From contig OW386289.2 in assembly GCA_936432065.2 (NCBI GenBank), positions 90,145,736 through 90,209,735 on the forward strand: DNA of 64,000 bases. Direction: 5' to 3'. The notes below the pieces were generated by a model. It saw nothing but the letters and a program-made list of their open reading frames with translations. It was not told the origin of the DNA and ran no database searches. This DNA comes from Rutpela maculata. Taxonomy: Eukaryota; Arthropoda; Insecta; Coleoptera; Cerambycidae. This document shows, in pieces, positions 11,349 to 23,978 of this stretch. The position numbers and the translations under genes are program-made. The first letter of the stretch is position 1, and the number at the start of each line of letters is the position of its first letter.

Positions 11349-11850
11349 GTGGCGGCTGGTGAAATTTCAATATTTTTTTTCTCGTCTATGGCGCATGGGA
11401 CCCATACGAAATATGGGAAATATCATCTAGAAAAGCACTTCTCTAAAATTTTGAAAAAGCAGTTTGCGAAAAAATTGTTTAAAATTCGGTTGCCTCGCTG
11501 GCCCTAGGGACTCCTGTTTAATTTATTTTTTTTGTCATATATATTTGACTTTTCATAAAAATACAATAGGTTTTCGAGTTTATGAAAATATTTTCATTAT
11601 TAACTGAAATACAATGTACTGAAATTTTGTCATTTACAATTTAACAAATTACATTTCAATTCGTCGGATCTCAGTTAATAATGAAAATATTTTCATAAAC
11701 TCGAAAGCTTATTTTTGTATTTTTATGAAAAGTCAAATGTATATGATAAAAAAAATAAATCAAACAGGAGTCCCTAGGGCCAGGGAGGGCAACCGAATTT
11801 TAAAAAAATTTTTCGCAAACTGCTTTTTCAAAATTTTTGAGAGATGATCA
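11349..11850. mobile_element. hAT-like foldback repeat, copy 1, truncated on the right
   Basis: Begins CAGTGGCGGCTGGTG and contains inverted arms around about 11640, including GAGTTTATGAAAATATTTTC and its inverse, GACTTTTCATAAAAATAC and its inverse, and CAAACTGCTTTTTCAAAAT with its inverse. The same sequence, opposite orientation, is at 60115-60499, where the terminus reads CAAGGGCGGATCTAG. Neither copy is complete and no 8-bp target duplication could be verified. No transposase. Confidence 0.7.
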
Positions 11851-13454
11851 CGTTAAAAATATAATTAACGAATTTTACACCAGTTATGATATCCAGACGC
11901 CGTATTAAACAAAAGAAGATGCAATTGTGCATAATTGCACAGATAAAGAAGCTTATAAATAGATGTAGTAACAGTATTAAGTTTAGTTATTGTCGTATTT
12001 CAGATACATACCTTTGTATTTAAATGCAATAAACTCATTCGTTATTAATTGTCAAAAGTTTGTTTAAATAAAAAATTTACATTTTTTAAAAAACCTAAAC
12101 CGCTCGACAAAATATAGCTCATCCCTTGGAAGGGCTGAAACAACCCTCAAGGTCGCTACCACTTTCTTTTCGGTGAAAAATGAAGGGATATGCACAGGAA
12201 TGACGATCACGTGCCGAAAAATCCTGGATAGCATGCTTTCTGGCGAGTGAGGGGTGGTTTCTGCCCGTTTGAGGGTTGAGGAGGAGTTGGAGCTAAAAAT
12301 GAATATTTTTCCCGTGATCAGCGACACCGAAAACGGGAGATAAGCGTTTGGACCGAATCATTTGAAAAAAAGATTTTGCACCCCTCGGGATGGTTTAATC
12401 AACCCCCTAGGCCTACTGTCTGGATTCTACTTACTCTATAACCCCCTTCCATGTTATTTCAAATATATATATAACCCATAGATAAATCACTCCCCAGACC
12501 CATTTATATATGAAAACATAAAGGGATCCCCATAAAAGGGATGATTTCAGGGGGTTGCGGCGGTCAAAAACTTCTCCCACCACTTCCATCGTGTTCAGCA
12601 CCCTTCGAAAACGGGGAGAAAGGTAATCTCGTCTTTGCACGAAATATTTACTCTATTTTTGCCTTCATTATATAAACTATTAGTAGAGAGAGTCTACATT
12701 TAATTGTTCTATTTATTTATTTATTTGTAATATTTTTAGGTAAATATTTTGTTTCATTTATTTTTAATTATTTGCTTGTTAGTCTATATAGTGTGAAACG
12801 ATAAAAATTGTTTGATAATTAAAATTTTCTAAGTTGAGCATTAGTGTTTTTTTAATAATGAACCATTCATTTGACAATTATTTCAGTCAAGGCACTCTTC
12901 ATAAATACACAATCCCATGCAACACTGAATTTTTCGAAATTTCTGAATTTTTGTTTCTCTCAGGAAAAATTCAAAAATACGACTTTTTCAACGAAATTTA
13001 GTACAAACACATTTGAGAAGTTGCCTAATCCAGTGGCGTACTCAGATTTGAAATAAGAAAATCGCTAATAAGATTTCTTCATTTTCTGCCCCGAAAAAAA
13101 ATCATAGTAGGCCACGCTATTATGTTTTGTAAGATTTAATACAACACAAAGATGCGCTTTTCAAAGATGTATATTTATAAAAAATATTAAATAAACTTTT
13201 TATATAGGTAGTTCCAAGCAAAATGGGACACGCTGTATGTATGTAACTACATCTTCCGAATCTGTATTTATAGATTATATAACATTTACATTTTAGGTTT
13301 TAATAGATATAGTCGAAAACAAAAGAGGATTCAAAGGTGTTTATGTGTTATTCGAAGAGTACAACATTCGTAACAGTCGTTATTAGTGATTCTTTGATAT
13401 CAGATATTATAACACAGTTCGTAAAAATCGCCCTTCACTAGGTGGGCCTACAAA
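11851..13454. other. No gene recognised
   Basis: AT-rich DNA with a GC-richer patch at about 12110-12420 holding short imperfect repeats around AGGGCTGAAACAACCCT. Open frames there (minus strand 12064-12327 and 12431-12640) resemble no family I know and are not called. Confidence 0.35.
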
Positions 13455-13757
13455 CAGGGGCGTAGCGAAGGGGAGTATGGGGGGTACGTTACCGCCCCAA
13501 CTTTGTCAGACTTGGCAAAAGTTGGAAATTTGAGATATAAGTTGGCAATGCTTATTCCGGTGGGATTTTTTTTTTCTGCGCCCTGTCCATCAATTTTTAT
13601 TTAGGTGGAAAAAACATTTTTTTTTGAATTTTCTCCCCCCTCGTCCATCAATTTTTTGGAGGAATTATTATTTATTTACAGTGCTGGCTTCTTAAGTTTA
13701 TGAAGTTGGCAAATTTGATAAATAATCCCCCAAAAAAGTTGGCTCGCTACGCTTCTG
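13455..13757. mobile_element. hAT-type MITE with 8-bp target duplication
   Basis: Terminal inverted repeats CAGGGGCGTAGCGA and TCGCTACGCTTCTG (inverse CAGAAGCGTAGCGA) are flanked by perfect 8-bp duplications CCTACAAA at 13447-13454 and 13758-13765. At 303 bp without a coding frame, this is a nonautonomous hAT element. Confidence 0.92.
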
Positions 13758-14357
13758 CCTACAAACATTATTCAGAGGTTAAACACTAATATTGTGTGCA
13801 ATTATTTGACAATTAACTTTTTTTTCTCACATTATTGCAGCTGATTTTATCTAATGTTATTAAACGTGTTTCTTTATCTCCTTCATCTCAATTTCAATTT
13901 GTAACGTGATAGAGATATGCAAAATGGATGTTTGAGATTTAGTTACAATTTGTTTTCGTTTGATCACATTTTGGCTAATTTTAGTTTAATCTTTGCGTTG
14001 AATTTAATCTACACGTCATGTTAAAAATACTACGCATATTCAACTCGTCACATAAACCTCAGCATAGCGTGGTCTGAAGGGCGAAGGAGGCAGCATTTGG
14101 AGGAGCTGCTTTTAAAAGAAAGGCTGCTGTGAATACGAAAATAATTTTGAAAAAATCCTCGCCACATAGCAACGCGAGTCGGGTTTATGGTCGAGATATT
14201 GTCCAAACCGACCCTGTGCCCTTGTGACACGAAAAAATAAAAGCTTTTTAGTGGCATTTACACACTACGTAATCCTCGTCTTTAATTACATAAGCTTCTG
14301 CGTATATGTTAATATAAAAGCCGCTAAAAGATGGGACGAGATCGTTGAATTACCTCT

Positions 14358-14413
14358 GGCGGTCACCCATTTAAGTACTAACATTGATGAACATTGCTTA
14401 ACTCCACATATCG
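14358..14413 (-). repeat. 5S rRNA-like stretch, probably a 5S-derived SINE or 5S pseudogene
   Basis: On the minus strand the sequence reads GTTAAGCAATG, then GTTAGTACTTAAATGGGTGA and CCGCC. This matches the order and spacing of the conserved 3' half of eukaryotic 5S rRNA (ATTAAGCA..GTTAGTACTTAGATGGG..GACCGC), which includes the internal pol III promoter region. The 5' half and the closing helix are not convincing, so it is not a functional 5S gene. Confidence 0.68.
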
Positions 14414-14425
14414 AAACGCGTCAAG

Positions 14426-14908
14426 TTAAGTCGACAATACTTTATTTACATTAAAATTACAAATATGTGCCTCCCCGAAACCTGCTCCGGAGCCAGCCAG
14501 ACAACCACCTCGCGCAGCCCGTTGTGAATGTAGGGCTGGGCGGGGCAGGTCCGGTTCGGCTTAACCACAATAAAGAGAGAAAGGTTAAAACTCCTATCCG
14601 CCTGTGGCATATTTAAAATTAACAGTTTGAGTAAAAATAATACATAAAAGTACTTAAAAGTAATACTTTAAAACTATTGCAATTGTGCGCGCACAAACAC
14701 TTAGGAATTTTTATTGCTGGCACGGGAAAGAGAACTCAATGAAAAAACCTGTTCGAAGCAATTCCGCCTGATGGTCTTCCTGCCGCCAGGAAGATATGGT
14801 AGAAATAAAGGTTGTCATTTAAAAAAGAAGACAATAAGAACAAAATGGATAAAGTAGAACATATTGAAAGAGAATAGAAACATTAGATTAAAACAGTTGA
14901 GGGAAAGG
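14426..14908. other. GC-richer noncoding stretch, possibly LINE 3' UTR
   Basis: Lies directly downstream (minus strand) of the jockey-like stop codon at 14909-14911 and includes a GC-rich block at 14462-14560. No frame or RNA fold was recognised. Confidence 0.35.
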
Positions 14909-15189
14909 TTAAAAGTAGGGAAATAAGCTGTTATGATATAGAAAAGTGTGGTGGTTAGGGAAGATCTTGCTGGAAAATAGGCAAACGCCTGGTACGGTAG
15001 GGGGGTGCCTGATATCGAAAGGTGTTATATTATACTGTCTGATGTTGCGGGATAGCGGACTATAGCCCAGTTTGAATTCGTAGAATTTTTGGGAAATTTC
15101 TTGGACATAGTCCGCTAGTGGGCTATGTCACGATATCGTACGAATCTTTGAGGGAGTTGTATCTATCTGAAGCAAAGATAAGGCGCATA
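14909..15189 (-). pseudogene. Jockey-like LINE ORF2, extreme C-terminus
   Basis: Continues the LINE frame from 16860-17065 after an inserted foldback. In minus orientation it reads MRLIFASDRYNSLKDSYDIV, then after an in-frame stop and a shift DYVQEISQKFYEFKLGYSPL and SRNIRQYN. This is the usual C-terminal tail of jockey-clade reverse transcriptases (an Rf..NPLvkNI-like motif). The frame ends at a TAA at 14909-14911. It is broken by at least one stop and one frameshift and is not functional. Confidence 0.7.
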
Positions 15190-16859
15190 AAGGACCCCGG
15201 AACAAAACCCATGAAAATGTTGATTCGGTGGAATCGGCTGAAATTTTGGAATTTTGTAGTTCAAGTCATGCTGATCAAAAGTTCTTATCACATCGAGCCA
15301 ATCCAATGGACTGTTTTTGTCCAATAAAGCTCAAGAATTTTTTTCAGAATTTTTTACCAATTTTTAGGTTAGGTAAAATATATATATGTCATATTCCAGC
15401 ATGCTTCGGTGGGATTGGCTGAAACTTTGTTATTTTGTAGTTAAAGTCATGCTGATGAGAAATTTCCATTGCACTGAGTCTATCCTATGAGTGGTTTTCG
15501 CTCCAGGACTGCCTGAAGGTCTTAACAACGAGGTAACGGGTAATCTATATGTACGTGTTTATGAATGGCTTCCAGCGTGTTTGTGTACTGCGTGCATGCG
15601 TTTGTGTGTATGTATGTGCCAGTGTATATAAGGTTCTCCGGAAATATCGATGACAAACTTCTGGTGCAGATTCTACATACAAAAATATGTTTGCAAAACC
15701 TTGAGCTACGGCCCTTTGAAAATGGCACCCAAAATTGATTATTATTTTATATTTCAGAAACCTTTTGATTCACAGGGAAACGACTTTTTACGCGTATTGA
15801 ACAATAATGCAAGCTTATTTTTACATTATTTTTTAAAAATATTTTTTACTGTAAGTGGGTGGTATTGAGGGGGACTGTCGATATTTTGCATTAATTTCTT
15901 GTCTTTTATTTTTTTTTCACTTTGGTACAAGAATGTCATTCACTAATTAAAAATACACAAATAAATATCCTCTTTCATTTTAGTCGTAGGACGGACTTTA
16001 TGAGAAAAATCGTTTGATGCGGAACAGCTGATAACACAAGCGTATTATGGTTTTTGGGGTACGCACGGTATGAAAATCACATAAAATATCCAATAATGAT
16101 TCTTCTTCGAACGATACATGATGCTGGAAACAGAGCACCTGTTCCTGAAAATCCTATGGATGTTCTTAATATTTAAAAACTAAACAAAATATTAAAAAAC
16201 AACAAAAAGTAAAAATAAACAGAGAGAAAGTGAAACCAAAAAAATGGGATCACCCTGGCTGGCAATGAGAACGCTCTCATAAGAAACATAGTGCCGGTAA
16301 GAGCAGGTTCTTTGATAAAAATAATCACACACACACACGCACGCACGTACAAAAACACGCTGGAAGCCATTCATAGACACATACATATAGATTACCCGTT
16401 ACCTCGTTGTTAAGACCTTCAAGCACTCCTGGAGCGAAAACCACTCATAGGATAGACTCAGTGGAATAGGAATTTTTGATTACCATTACTTTAACTACAA
16501 AATAGCAAAGTTTCATCCAATCCCACCGAAACATGCCGAAATATGACATATATATTTTAACTAACCTAAAAATTGATAAACAAATTCTGAAAAAATTCTG
16601 GAGCTTTATTGGACTAGAACAAAAATATTTCGACACTTGCAATTTTTTACTAAAGTTAATAGATTAAGACTAAAAAGTTCGTGAATGTCTAAAATTACAC
16701 AAATTACCTAACTTTGACAAGCTGTATCTCAAAAATTGTCCATAAGATTGGCTGGATGTGATAGGAACTCTTGATGAGCATGACTTGAACTACAAAATAC
16801 CAAAATTTCAGCCGATTCCACCGAATCAACATTTTCATGGGTTTTGTTCCGGGGTCTTT
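15190..16859. mobile_element. 1.67-kb foldback element inserted in the LINE
   Basis: Ends AAGGACCCCGGAACAAAACC and the inverse GGTTTTGTTCCGGGGTCTTT, with long imperfect inverted arms: GATTCGGTGGAATCGGCTGA, ACAACGAGGTAACGGGTAAT and GCTTCCAGCGTGTTT all recur inverted. The centre is about 16050. It separates two halves of one LINE frame. Target duplication unclear. No coding sequence. Confidence 0.82.
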
Positions 16860-17065
16860 GTATTCGAGAACTCGAAGTTTTCTCCCGTGGCCGCCGAGAT
16901 ACTGCACCACACCGGCGCCGCGTATGATTGCCGGTCTGATCACCATCGTGTACAACAGTTTTTATTTGATCTGTTCAGTCCGCTTCCCCTGACCAAGAGC
17001 GGGTACAGACTCCTGAACATACAGTAGACCTTGCGTACGGTTTCATTCACTTCGGTGTTAACTTG
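16860..17065 (-). pseudogene. Jockey-like LINE reverse transcriptase, thumb-region fragment
   Basis: The minus-strand frames read VRKVYCMFRSLYPLLVRGSG, then LNRSNK, and after a one-base shift LLYTMVIRPAIIRGAG. This fits the jockey/R1-type segment after the YADD domain (LYPLL..S.L..kNKlLLYktmiRPam.YG.pVW). It continues on the other side of the inserted foldback at 14909-15189. 5' sequences are missing, as expected for a 5'-truncated LINE. Confidence 0.75.
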
Positions 17066-18570
17066 CAGTAACTTCACGCACCGTTTGATTGGAATTTATT
17101 GGAATTTATTGAAATTTATTGCCTCCCCGATCGAAATTGGTGTTAGAATTTGAAATGCGTGCACAATCAAGACGCTTCAACACTCGCTAAAGAATGTTTC
17201 ACAAAAAAAATCCGAACTGACTACAGGAGGTTGTGCGCTAGTAACAAGAGTAGAAGCTATTGGAGGGCTGTGAGAGAATTGAGGGGGGGGGAGGGGGGGG
17301 GGGTCGATATAACTCTAAAAAGTAAATAAAATGACTGAAAATGATCTAGGGGATGCATCCAGAGGTAAGCAGAGTTTTTAGGAAGACTCGGCGACAGTGA
17401 AAAACGAATGCCTATGGCGATTCTTCGACCGAGAGGAACAAAGAAGTCAGATTCGGCGCTACACGTACACAAAGTTTTTCGGGGGGGTTCCGGTGATGGG
17501 CGCGCGATTGTGTAGAACTTACAGCATGGGTTGTAGGGGGTAGATGGTAGTTGGTGCTTAGATTTGCTCTTCACTCACAGTCGCCGAAAAATGCAACCGA
17601 ATTAATAATTAATTGAACTTAATTATTACATTTATAAGAAGAGTTCGCAATTCACAATTTGCTATTGCGGTTGGGCACTGGAACACTGGAAGTAGAAAAA
17701 TAGATAAATATATTGGGCGGTAGCGGCCGGTAGCAGTACTGTGTTTGGTTCTCGGAATTATAGTGAAACCAGGCCCCCCCCATATGGGGGGGGGTAGGGA
17801 TATAGATAGGGGCCCGTCAGAGATGTTGATAAAAAAATGTGTTTCACATTTGTCTCCCCCCTCAATTATTAAGCGCGGGGACCCGCCAGTGAATTTGGTA
17901 CCGGAGCCTACGATTTGATGTGGGGAGGCCTGTGTGAAACTGGAGAAATTTTAAATTGCAATGCACGAACTTGTGCTAAGATAACCTTTAATGCTACAAT
18001 GCTACAACCATAATTTTCGTTTCATTATAATTTACACTTAGACCATAATCAGAGCTTTAGTACTCTAAATCATAGTAAACATGAACACTTTTTTTTTTTT
18101 GGTTTGTTTTTATTTTAACAACTCTATGTTTTAATAATATTTCGTAACAATTGGAAAGGGAGTAGCGCCAATTTTCAGTGTTTGTTAGTTATAATGCTGT
18201 AAAATTTTCAATGCTTTTTATCTACTCCTGTTAAGACTCTCTTTCCAAAATAATATATTATGCAGTAAGCACAATGAGTATGAAAGTTTGCAGCACAAGC
18301 CGAAAAGGCAAGTGCTGCAATTCATATGAACGCAAAATTGCCATTTTGTGCGAGTTGCATACTATACTTTTTCTACGACAACCTATTAATTAATGTAAAT
18401 TTATAAGAAATAACTACAAAATTATCCGTTACCTATAAAAATTTTGACAGAAATAAACTGATGACATTTCATCACTCCGTCGCTGGACGTGATAATCTGT
18501 GATAAGCCACCTTGAATTTACAGTGGCCCGAACACGAAATATTTATAATGATAGAATTTGCCCTCGTTAT
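17066..18570. other. No gene recognised; G- and C-run rich patches
   Basis: Contains G runs at about 17281-17302 and C/G runs near 17776-17802. The 105-codon minus frame at 17257-17574 is proline- and serine-rich low complexity and is not called. Confidence 0.4.
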
Positions 18571-18994
18571 AGACTGGCGGTACATGACCAGTCAGGTGCA
18601 ACGTTTTTAAAATACATGCCAATCATATATATGAATGAAATTACCATGAATATGCCAGAAACGCAAATTTTAGGCAGTCGTCGCGTGCAGAAGGGTGGGC
18701 AAATCGATTTTTTTGTTTTTTTTTTATTTTGAAAAAAAATCCGAAATCAAAATCATCCAAAATCAAGAACACCAAAAAATTTTACGATTTAATGTGCGCA
18801 TCAAAAGTTGTTTTGCGCGCGGAAACTGCATGCCAATGAATTTCCGCTGGATTATTTTCACGGCTTTTCGTTTGGCACTATTGGCATCCATTTTAAAATA
18901 AAATTTAAAAAAAAAATCGATTTGCACACCCTTCTGCACGCGACGACTGCCTAAAATTTGCGTCATGCGTCATTTGGTCATGTACCGCCAGTCT
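18571..18994. mobile_element. 424-bp foldback MITE
   Basis: Terminal inverted repeats AGACTGGCGGTACATGACCA and its inverse. A second inverted pair is GGCAGTCGTCGCGTGCAGAA near 18674 and its inverse near 18935. It is AT-rich internally without a coding frame. The flanks are palindromic and AT-only, so target duplication length cannot be read. Confidence 0.85.
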
Positions 18995-19360
18995 ATTATG
19001 TGAACATTTTTTGAGGTTGTCGTACAAAAATGTACCTATTATAAATCTAATACTTACCATGAGACCATATCAAACGAAATTGATCATTTTAAATAATTAT
19101 TTCAAAAGAATTTAGCAGAATATTTTTCACACCTGTGAAAACTTTAAATAAGTGAACGTTCTCAAAAAAAAAGGAACCGACAACAGAATTATATATGCTT
19201 TTTATAATGTTTTAAATATATTTGCCTTTTTTATCTAATTCGCGTGAATTGGATATTAACTGATGTAGGTATTATTTTATTCTACATTGTAGATAAAAAT
19301 CAAATGCACCGATGAATGTTGCATTTGGTGTTGTTTGCTAGAGAATTTTGCAGCAAAATA
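18995..19360. other. No gene recognised
   Basis: AT-rich spacer between the foldback MITE and an R1 copy. Confidence 0.35.
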
Positions 19361-20019
19361 AAAAATCGCTGCCCAGGAATCACTACTTCCACATCCAAAT
19401 TTTCTATCCAAGTCTCTCACAACCAAAAAATTTTGTATATGGAAATAATTGTTTATGGAACTTTAATAATATAATATTTGAAATCCTCTATCCCAAAAAC
19501 CCATAAAACGATTCCCCACATCGGTAGTGGGGTAGGGGTTGTAATAGGGGATAGTGAGGGGTGGATGAAGTAAAAAAATATTTTGAGGTTTTTGGTTCTT
19601 GTACACAGTACACACACTAAATCATAATCTTTTCTCATCCCCTTTAATAATGGGGTGGGGGTGGTAATGGGGGTGGCTAATGCCATAAAATTTTTTGAGA
19701 GCTAAGCTTCTCTTGTATATACTAAATACCAATTTAATGGACTCTTACCTGCTTCATTTACCTATTTACCCCCATTTACCTCCCAACCCTTCGACGGAAC
19801 AAGTCCAGATCTCGTTAAAATACATACGTGTACCAAATTTCAAGTCAATATCTTAAACGGTTCCAGAGTAAACGTGCGCACAAAAAAAAGTTACAGACAA
19901 AATTTTTTTTTCACTCAAACTTAAAATCTCGACGTTTCATGACATTCTAAGCCTATTTGAACAATAAAAATTTTTAAAATTTTTTTGTCGTTACTATACT
20001 TCCATTGAACGTGGAAGTA
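19361..20019 (-). repeat. Family R1 dispersed repeat, full-length inverted copy
   Basis: Reverse-orientation copy with both ends: TCGCTGCCCAGGAATCACTA then CTTCCACATCC at its left, and TATACTTCC(A)TTGAACGTGGAAGT at its right. It is co-linear with 23347-23978 when reverse complemented. Confidence 0.85.
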
Positions 20020-20447
20020 AAATAAATACCTCTACAACTGACGCTCATGAATAATAATCTTTTTTATCATCGTAAATCGTAAATTATTTAATGTTTTTGA
20101 CGAGTCATTAAAACAAATTTATTAAATTGTCCTAAACCAATTTCGTATCGTAACCGATCAAATCAAAAATAAACTTTATGAACAAATAACAATATGTTGA
20201 GTTCAGACCAATTTATAGTAATCAGATAATTAAATTTACCGCCTTGTTAACACAGCTCGTAAATTAATATCATCAATACATAATGGATTATTATTAAATT
20301 TTAGTTAGTTTATTTCATTACTACCAATCAAATTTGTTCCATTTAGAATATATTCCATTTTGTCGACCTACTTTAACATAAAGGTCAGGTTAGAAAAAAA
20401 TTATTATTATTATAGGAACAATCATCGATCAATAGTCGTTTTTATAT

Positions 20448-20623
20448 ACCAACCAACCAACCTTCTCGGTACACTTTGAAGTTTTCCATACGAACTCGTA
20501 AAACTGCTGGAGCCAACATTATCGGTACGCTTTGAAGATGCTGGAATTCCAGCAGACCAGCTTACTTTTACGAGTTGTCATGGCAATTTTCAAAGTGTAC
20601 CGAGAAGGTTGGTTGGTTGGTTC
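20448..20623. mobile_element. 176-bp MITE with ACCAACCAACC termini
   Basis: Inverted repeats ACCAACCAACCAACCTTCTC and its inverse, followed by GGTACACTTTGAA and its inverse. No frame and no assigned superfamily. About 85 bp downstream, at 20708, is CCGACTTCATAAAATTTAAA, a repeat phrase seen in many insect genomes. Confidence 0.83.
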
Positions 20624-22206
20624 GGTCGTCTGTCCTTATAACCGCATAGAGGATCCTCAACACAAATGTATTTGAATGTAACTATTTCGAGTACTTAAAT
20701 AAAAGTACTTTTTAACCGACTTCATAAAATTTAAAGAAGGGGGAAGTTCTCAATTCGACCCGTATGTTTTCCTTTATATTTGTACAATCATTAATTATAG
20801 ATATGCTTAAGCGATTTCGATGGAATAAATATTCTCAAGCTGTAAGGTATGGCTTTGCGGTGGTCTCATATTAATTTCATCAAGCTACGTCTAGTACAAA
20901 GTGAACAAAAATTGAAAACAAGATTTTTTTTTAGTCGAGAATATTCGAAAATATGGCGGAGTCACCAGTGATAAATTAATTTCATAAAATTTCATATTCT
21001 GTCGGAATTGCATTAAAATTGGTAGTTAGGTATTTTAGAAGCAGCTGATAATGGATCTGATGACAAAAGTTCAGAATTCAAAATGATGAAAACAATATAG
21101 TACAGTTACAGTTGAATTGATTATTTTTGGCGACCACATTCCACTACAAATTTTATTGTTGATTCTTATGTATTATACTCTTGTTTACGAAAAAAAAAAT
21201 ATTTTCGCCCAAAAATTCCTGGTGCGTCAAAAATTGTATACACTTTTTGACGAGCTTTCACGGATTTCTTTACTTATCTGCTTAATATATCTTGTACTAG
21301 TAATCGAATGGGAATTTTAAAAATACTGGCTTATTTGAAATTAAATTCCTAAAAAATGTAGACTTGTCAATCTGCCATCTTCGAATAAAATAGAAAACAC
21401 CAAAAACGGCAGAAAAAATCAAAATTGAATATCTTTTCGATAAAAAGGAGTAATTTCACCAAAGTTGACAAAAACAAAACTCATCTATGGTCAAATATAA
21501 TGCACCATACCCGGACGCTGTAAGTCAAATAAAACGGTAAAAAATGGCGGACGAAATAAAAAATATTAATTCTTCGTCAAGTATTAAGGAGGCACTGTGC
21601 GTCACTTTTTTTTGTAGGTTCTTTTAGGTACTTTACGGTTAGTGGAGTAAACGTAGTCAAAAAAGAGGCATTGTTTCGGAATAATTTATAACTGCATAAA
21701 AATTCATAAAAACGTTTTAAATGTGTTCTAATTAAGTTTAAATTCAGTCTACCGGTTGGTATTGTACGCTACATCTCTATTTGTTTAACAAAAAACTGCA
21801 AAATTAGTTGTTAAATGAAATATCTCGAAAATTAATCGAGGAGAAATCATGAAGATCAGGTACTAGGGGTTTTTGGGCATGCTGATTGCGAAATTCGCCA
21901 TAAAAATGAGCATTAATGGGTTTTTACGGGTTTTACGGGTATGCTGATGACGAATCTGATGGCAAATTCATAAAAATTGTGTAGATAAATGTAAAATGTT
22001 TAATATAAATAAATACAATGTACTATAAAAATACTTTTATTATAAACTACCATGAAAGAAAGGATTTTAACTATAATATATGATACATACGGTTTTTCAA
22101 TCAAAAATGTAATAAAAAAAAGACTTTATTTACGAACATGCAATGATTTTCCGATAATTGATTTTTAAATACAAACACGTTGAACGAAAAGGGCAGATAA
22201 AACTTT
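20624..22206. repeat. AT-rich sequence with a dispersed repeat at 21195-21435 (-)
   Basis: 21195-21435 is the inverse partner of 9495-9750. The rest holds TTTTACGGG-type short repeats near 21920-21945 and no recognisable gene. Confidence 0.55.
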
Positions 22207-23280
22207 TTAGCATTCTGAATCTTCTGATTGTACTTGTTCCAGTTCGTCGCTTTCTTCGTGCAAGTCGTCGATGTCTTGGTAGGGAGAACAATTTGTACAA
22301 CTGTTGCCACTACATGCGGAGTATGCCATAGTGCAAAAAATACCAGATTCTCTACACCCACATGCTGACCCGCAACTTTTCTTGCAGCTACAGAATATCA
22401 TGTTGAGTATCTCGTCTGATGCAGGTCGTTGACTAATTGGTATAGGTACTAAATTACCATTGACTTCCTTCCAACCCCAGCTCTCTGCATGTAAATGCTT
22501 ACCCATCCACGTTTGCATCTGCAAATACACTCTTTTACAGTGCTGCTACAAGGCATCTTTTGTGGGTGGTAATGAAGACAGCTTCGCACTGTTTATTTTT
22601 CCGGAAGTACCTTTCACGAAGCAGTAATACCGAAATGAGTTTAAGTCAGCTACATTTTTGCTTGCACCATACAAAGCCAATACGCACGTAATACCAGACT
22701 GCAAAAGAATTTCTGAACTTTGATGATCCTCAGCGAAACTTTCGGCGGCTTTTATTAAATCTACTTGATTTTCAATTTTTTTTTTTTAATTTTACTTTGC
22801 TCCGGTTGAAAAATGCTGACGTACTGTCACAACTTGTGAAACTGTGAATGAATAAAATGTGTTTTTGGCAATTTGAAAAGTTTTCTAACGAATTTCTCGA
22901 ATGGAACCATTTTTCCTCAGTTTTTCCTTTTCCCAACTTTTTAAAATATATGCTTTTTTGAGGCGGGCATAAAGCCGCAAGTAAAACTAACACATCAATA
23001 TCTTCAGACACAATAACGGCTTCACGCGTTGTTACAATCATTCGGTCGGCATCATCAGGTGGTTGGAGGACCACCACATTATTGCTAATTAATTTTTTTG
23101 TCAATACATCAATAGACCTCTTTTTATTATTCTCGTTGCGTGAAAATTTGTCGTGAGGAATGGTCAGCAGCATTTCATCATTAAAAATTATTGTTGGAGA
23201 AGTTTTGTTTATAGCTCTACGATTTCTTTCTGCCGATTTAATACTACTACATCAAATACAACAATAACGTCAGTACTGAA
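22207..23280 (-). pseudogene. FEN1/XPG-like nuclease family protein with cysteine-rich tail, broken
   Basis: A C-terminal portion of a large protein read in the order VIVVFDV, SIKSAERNRR, TIIFNDEMLLTIPHDKF, ADRMIVTTREAVIVSEDIDV, LVLLAALCPP, FIHSFTSCDSTSAFFNRSK. It then runs through LALYGASKNVADLNSFR, SLPPTKDAL and VYLQMQTWMGKHLHAESWGW to the Cys cluster CSCKKSCGSACGCRESGIFC. The early part, with VVFD near an SIKSxExNRR segment and a later SEDxDVLVLL strand, resembles the N and I regions of FEN1/XPG PIN-like nucleases, which cut flap DNA using acidic residues. That assignment is inference from pattern. The Cys cluster suggests zinc binding. Lesions: a frameshift near 23245, a frameshift in a poly-A run near 22780, and a TAG near 22540. 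The 5' end is lost where an R1 copy begins. It is homologous to the frame at 57873-58458. Confidence 0.72.
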
Positions 23281-23346
23281 ATTTCTTTTCAAATATTTAA
23301 CATAGTTATTGCAAATATAAAGAACGCCACCACGTACACGTTAATT

Positions 23347-23978
23347 ACTTCCACGTCCAGTGGAAGTATAGTAACGACAAAAAAATTTTTAAAAATTTTT
23401 ATTGTCCAAATAGGCTGTCGGTCTGTCTGTAACTTTTTTTTGTGCGCACGTTTACTCTGGAACCGTTTAAGATATTGACTTGAAATTTGGTACACATACG
23501 TACTTTAACGAGATCTAGAACTAGATTATATTTTCATCTTGTTCCGTCGAAGGGTTGGGGTGTAAATTGGGGTAAATTTGGGGTAAATGGATAAATCAAG
23601 CAGGTAAGAGTCCACGAAATTGGTATTTAGTATATACAAGGTCTCAAAAAAAATTTTGGCATTAGCCACCCCCATTACTACCCCCACCCCCTATTACAGG
23701 GGATGAAAAAAAATGTGATTTAGTGTATGTACAGGAACCAGAAACTTCAAAATATTTTTTTACTTCATCCACCCCCCACTACCACCCCCCTATCACCACC
23801 CCCACCCCACTAGCGATGTGGGGTATCGTTTTATGGGTTTTTGGGGTAGAGGATTTCAAATATTATATTATTAAAGTTCCATAAACAATTATTTTAACAT
23901 AGAAAGTTTTTTGTTGTGAGTGACTTGGATAGAGAATCTGGATGTGGAAGTCGTGATTCCTTGGGCAGCGGTTTTTTA
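23347..23978 (+). repeat. Family R1 dispersed repeat, full-length copy
   Basis: Runs from ACTTCCACGTCCAGTGGAAG to the T run after GGGCAGCGG. This is the best-preserved copy and the reference for the family. It contains a GTCTGTCTGT block, GGAACCGTTTAAGATATTGA, and CCACCCCC runs. No coding frame. Confidence 0.87.

Noticed and set aside
16173..16386. Cys/Val-rich minus frames near an (AC)n tract
   Set aside because: Produced by the ACACAC/GTGTGT simple repeat in the centre of a foldback element.
17257..17574. 105-codon Pro/Ser-rich minus frame
   Set aside because: Low-complexity frame created by G/C runs; no family resemblance or splice context.
22101..22361. 86-codon minus frame overlapping the nuclease-family pseudogene
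   Set aside because: Alternative frame over the Cys-cluster region; the other frame matches the family.
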